Below are positions 5,787 through 5,800 of a stretch of DNA of 5,800 nucleotides, piece by piece. The stretch lies in NCBI GenBank assembly GCA_021821235.1, contig JAKACS010000238.1:1-5800 (forward strand), read 5' to 3'. Both the position numbers and the translations under genes were made by a program. The stretch is from Bacillota bacterium. GTDB taxonomy: Bacteria > Bacillota > Bacilli > Bacillales_B > DSM-18226. Position 1 is the first letter of the stretch. Each line of letters starts with the position of its first letter. The notes beneath the pieces were generated by a model. It was not told the origin of the DNA and made no database searches. It was given only the letters and a program-made list of their open reading frames with translations.

Positions 5787-5800
5787 CTACAAATAGCCAT

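Overview
The window is a conserved housekeeping and sporulation segment of a low-GC, endospore-forming Bacillota, most likely a member of the Bacillaceae. The evidence is the very close match of RecR, EbfC/YaaK, DnaX and TadA to the remembered Bacillus subtilis proteins, a long Bacillus-type SRP RNA with an Alu domain, strong GGAGG-type ribosome binding sites, and a LysM plus GH18 spore-cortex lysin (YaaH/SleL). The gene order is the B. subtilis order yaaH-yaaI / tadA-scr-dnaX-yaaK-recR, shown here in the opposite orientation. No mobile element, CRISPR array, phage gene or foreign-looking island was seen.

Layout. The minus-strand block, read right to left, is tadA (3747-3256), the SRP RNA gene scr (about 3152-2882, with its own promoter and Rho-independent terminator), a sigma-A-type promoter, then dnaX (2688-994), yaaK/ebfC (975-661) and recR (643-47). 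The last three are packed as an operon with gaps of under 20 bases. It probably continues out of the window at base 1 into the next gene, yaaL in B. subtilis. The plus-strand block starts divergently from tadA: an isochorismatase-family hydrolase (yaaI, 3849-4424), then yaaH/sleL (4462-5754), closed by a terminator at the right end.

The dnaX operon pairs the clamp-loader subunit with two nucleoid or DNA-repair proteins, a linkage conserved across many bacteria. scr and tadA serve protein targeting and tRNA decoding. The plus-strand pair points to sporulation or germination because of the cortex lysin, and a sigma-E-like promoter candidate lies over the yaaI stop codon.

No previously undescribed system was found. 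The points most worth a second look are the scr precursor architecture, an in-frame T TTA AAC slippery heptamer with a small downstream hairpin near the 3' end of dnaX, and the candidate sporulation promoters. These are short-motif readings and are scored accordingly.
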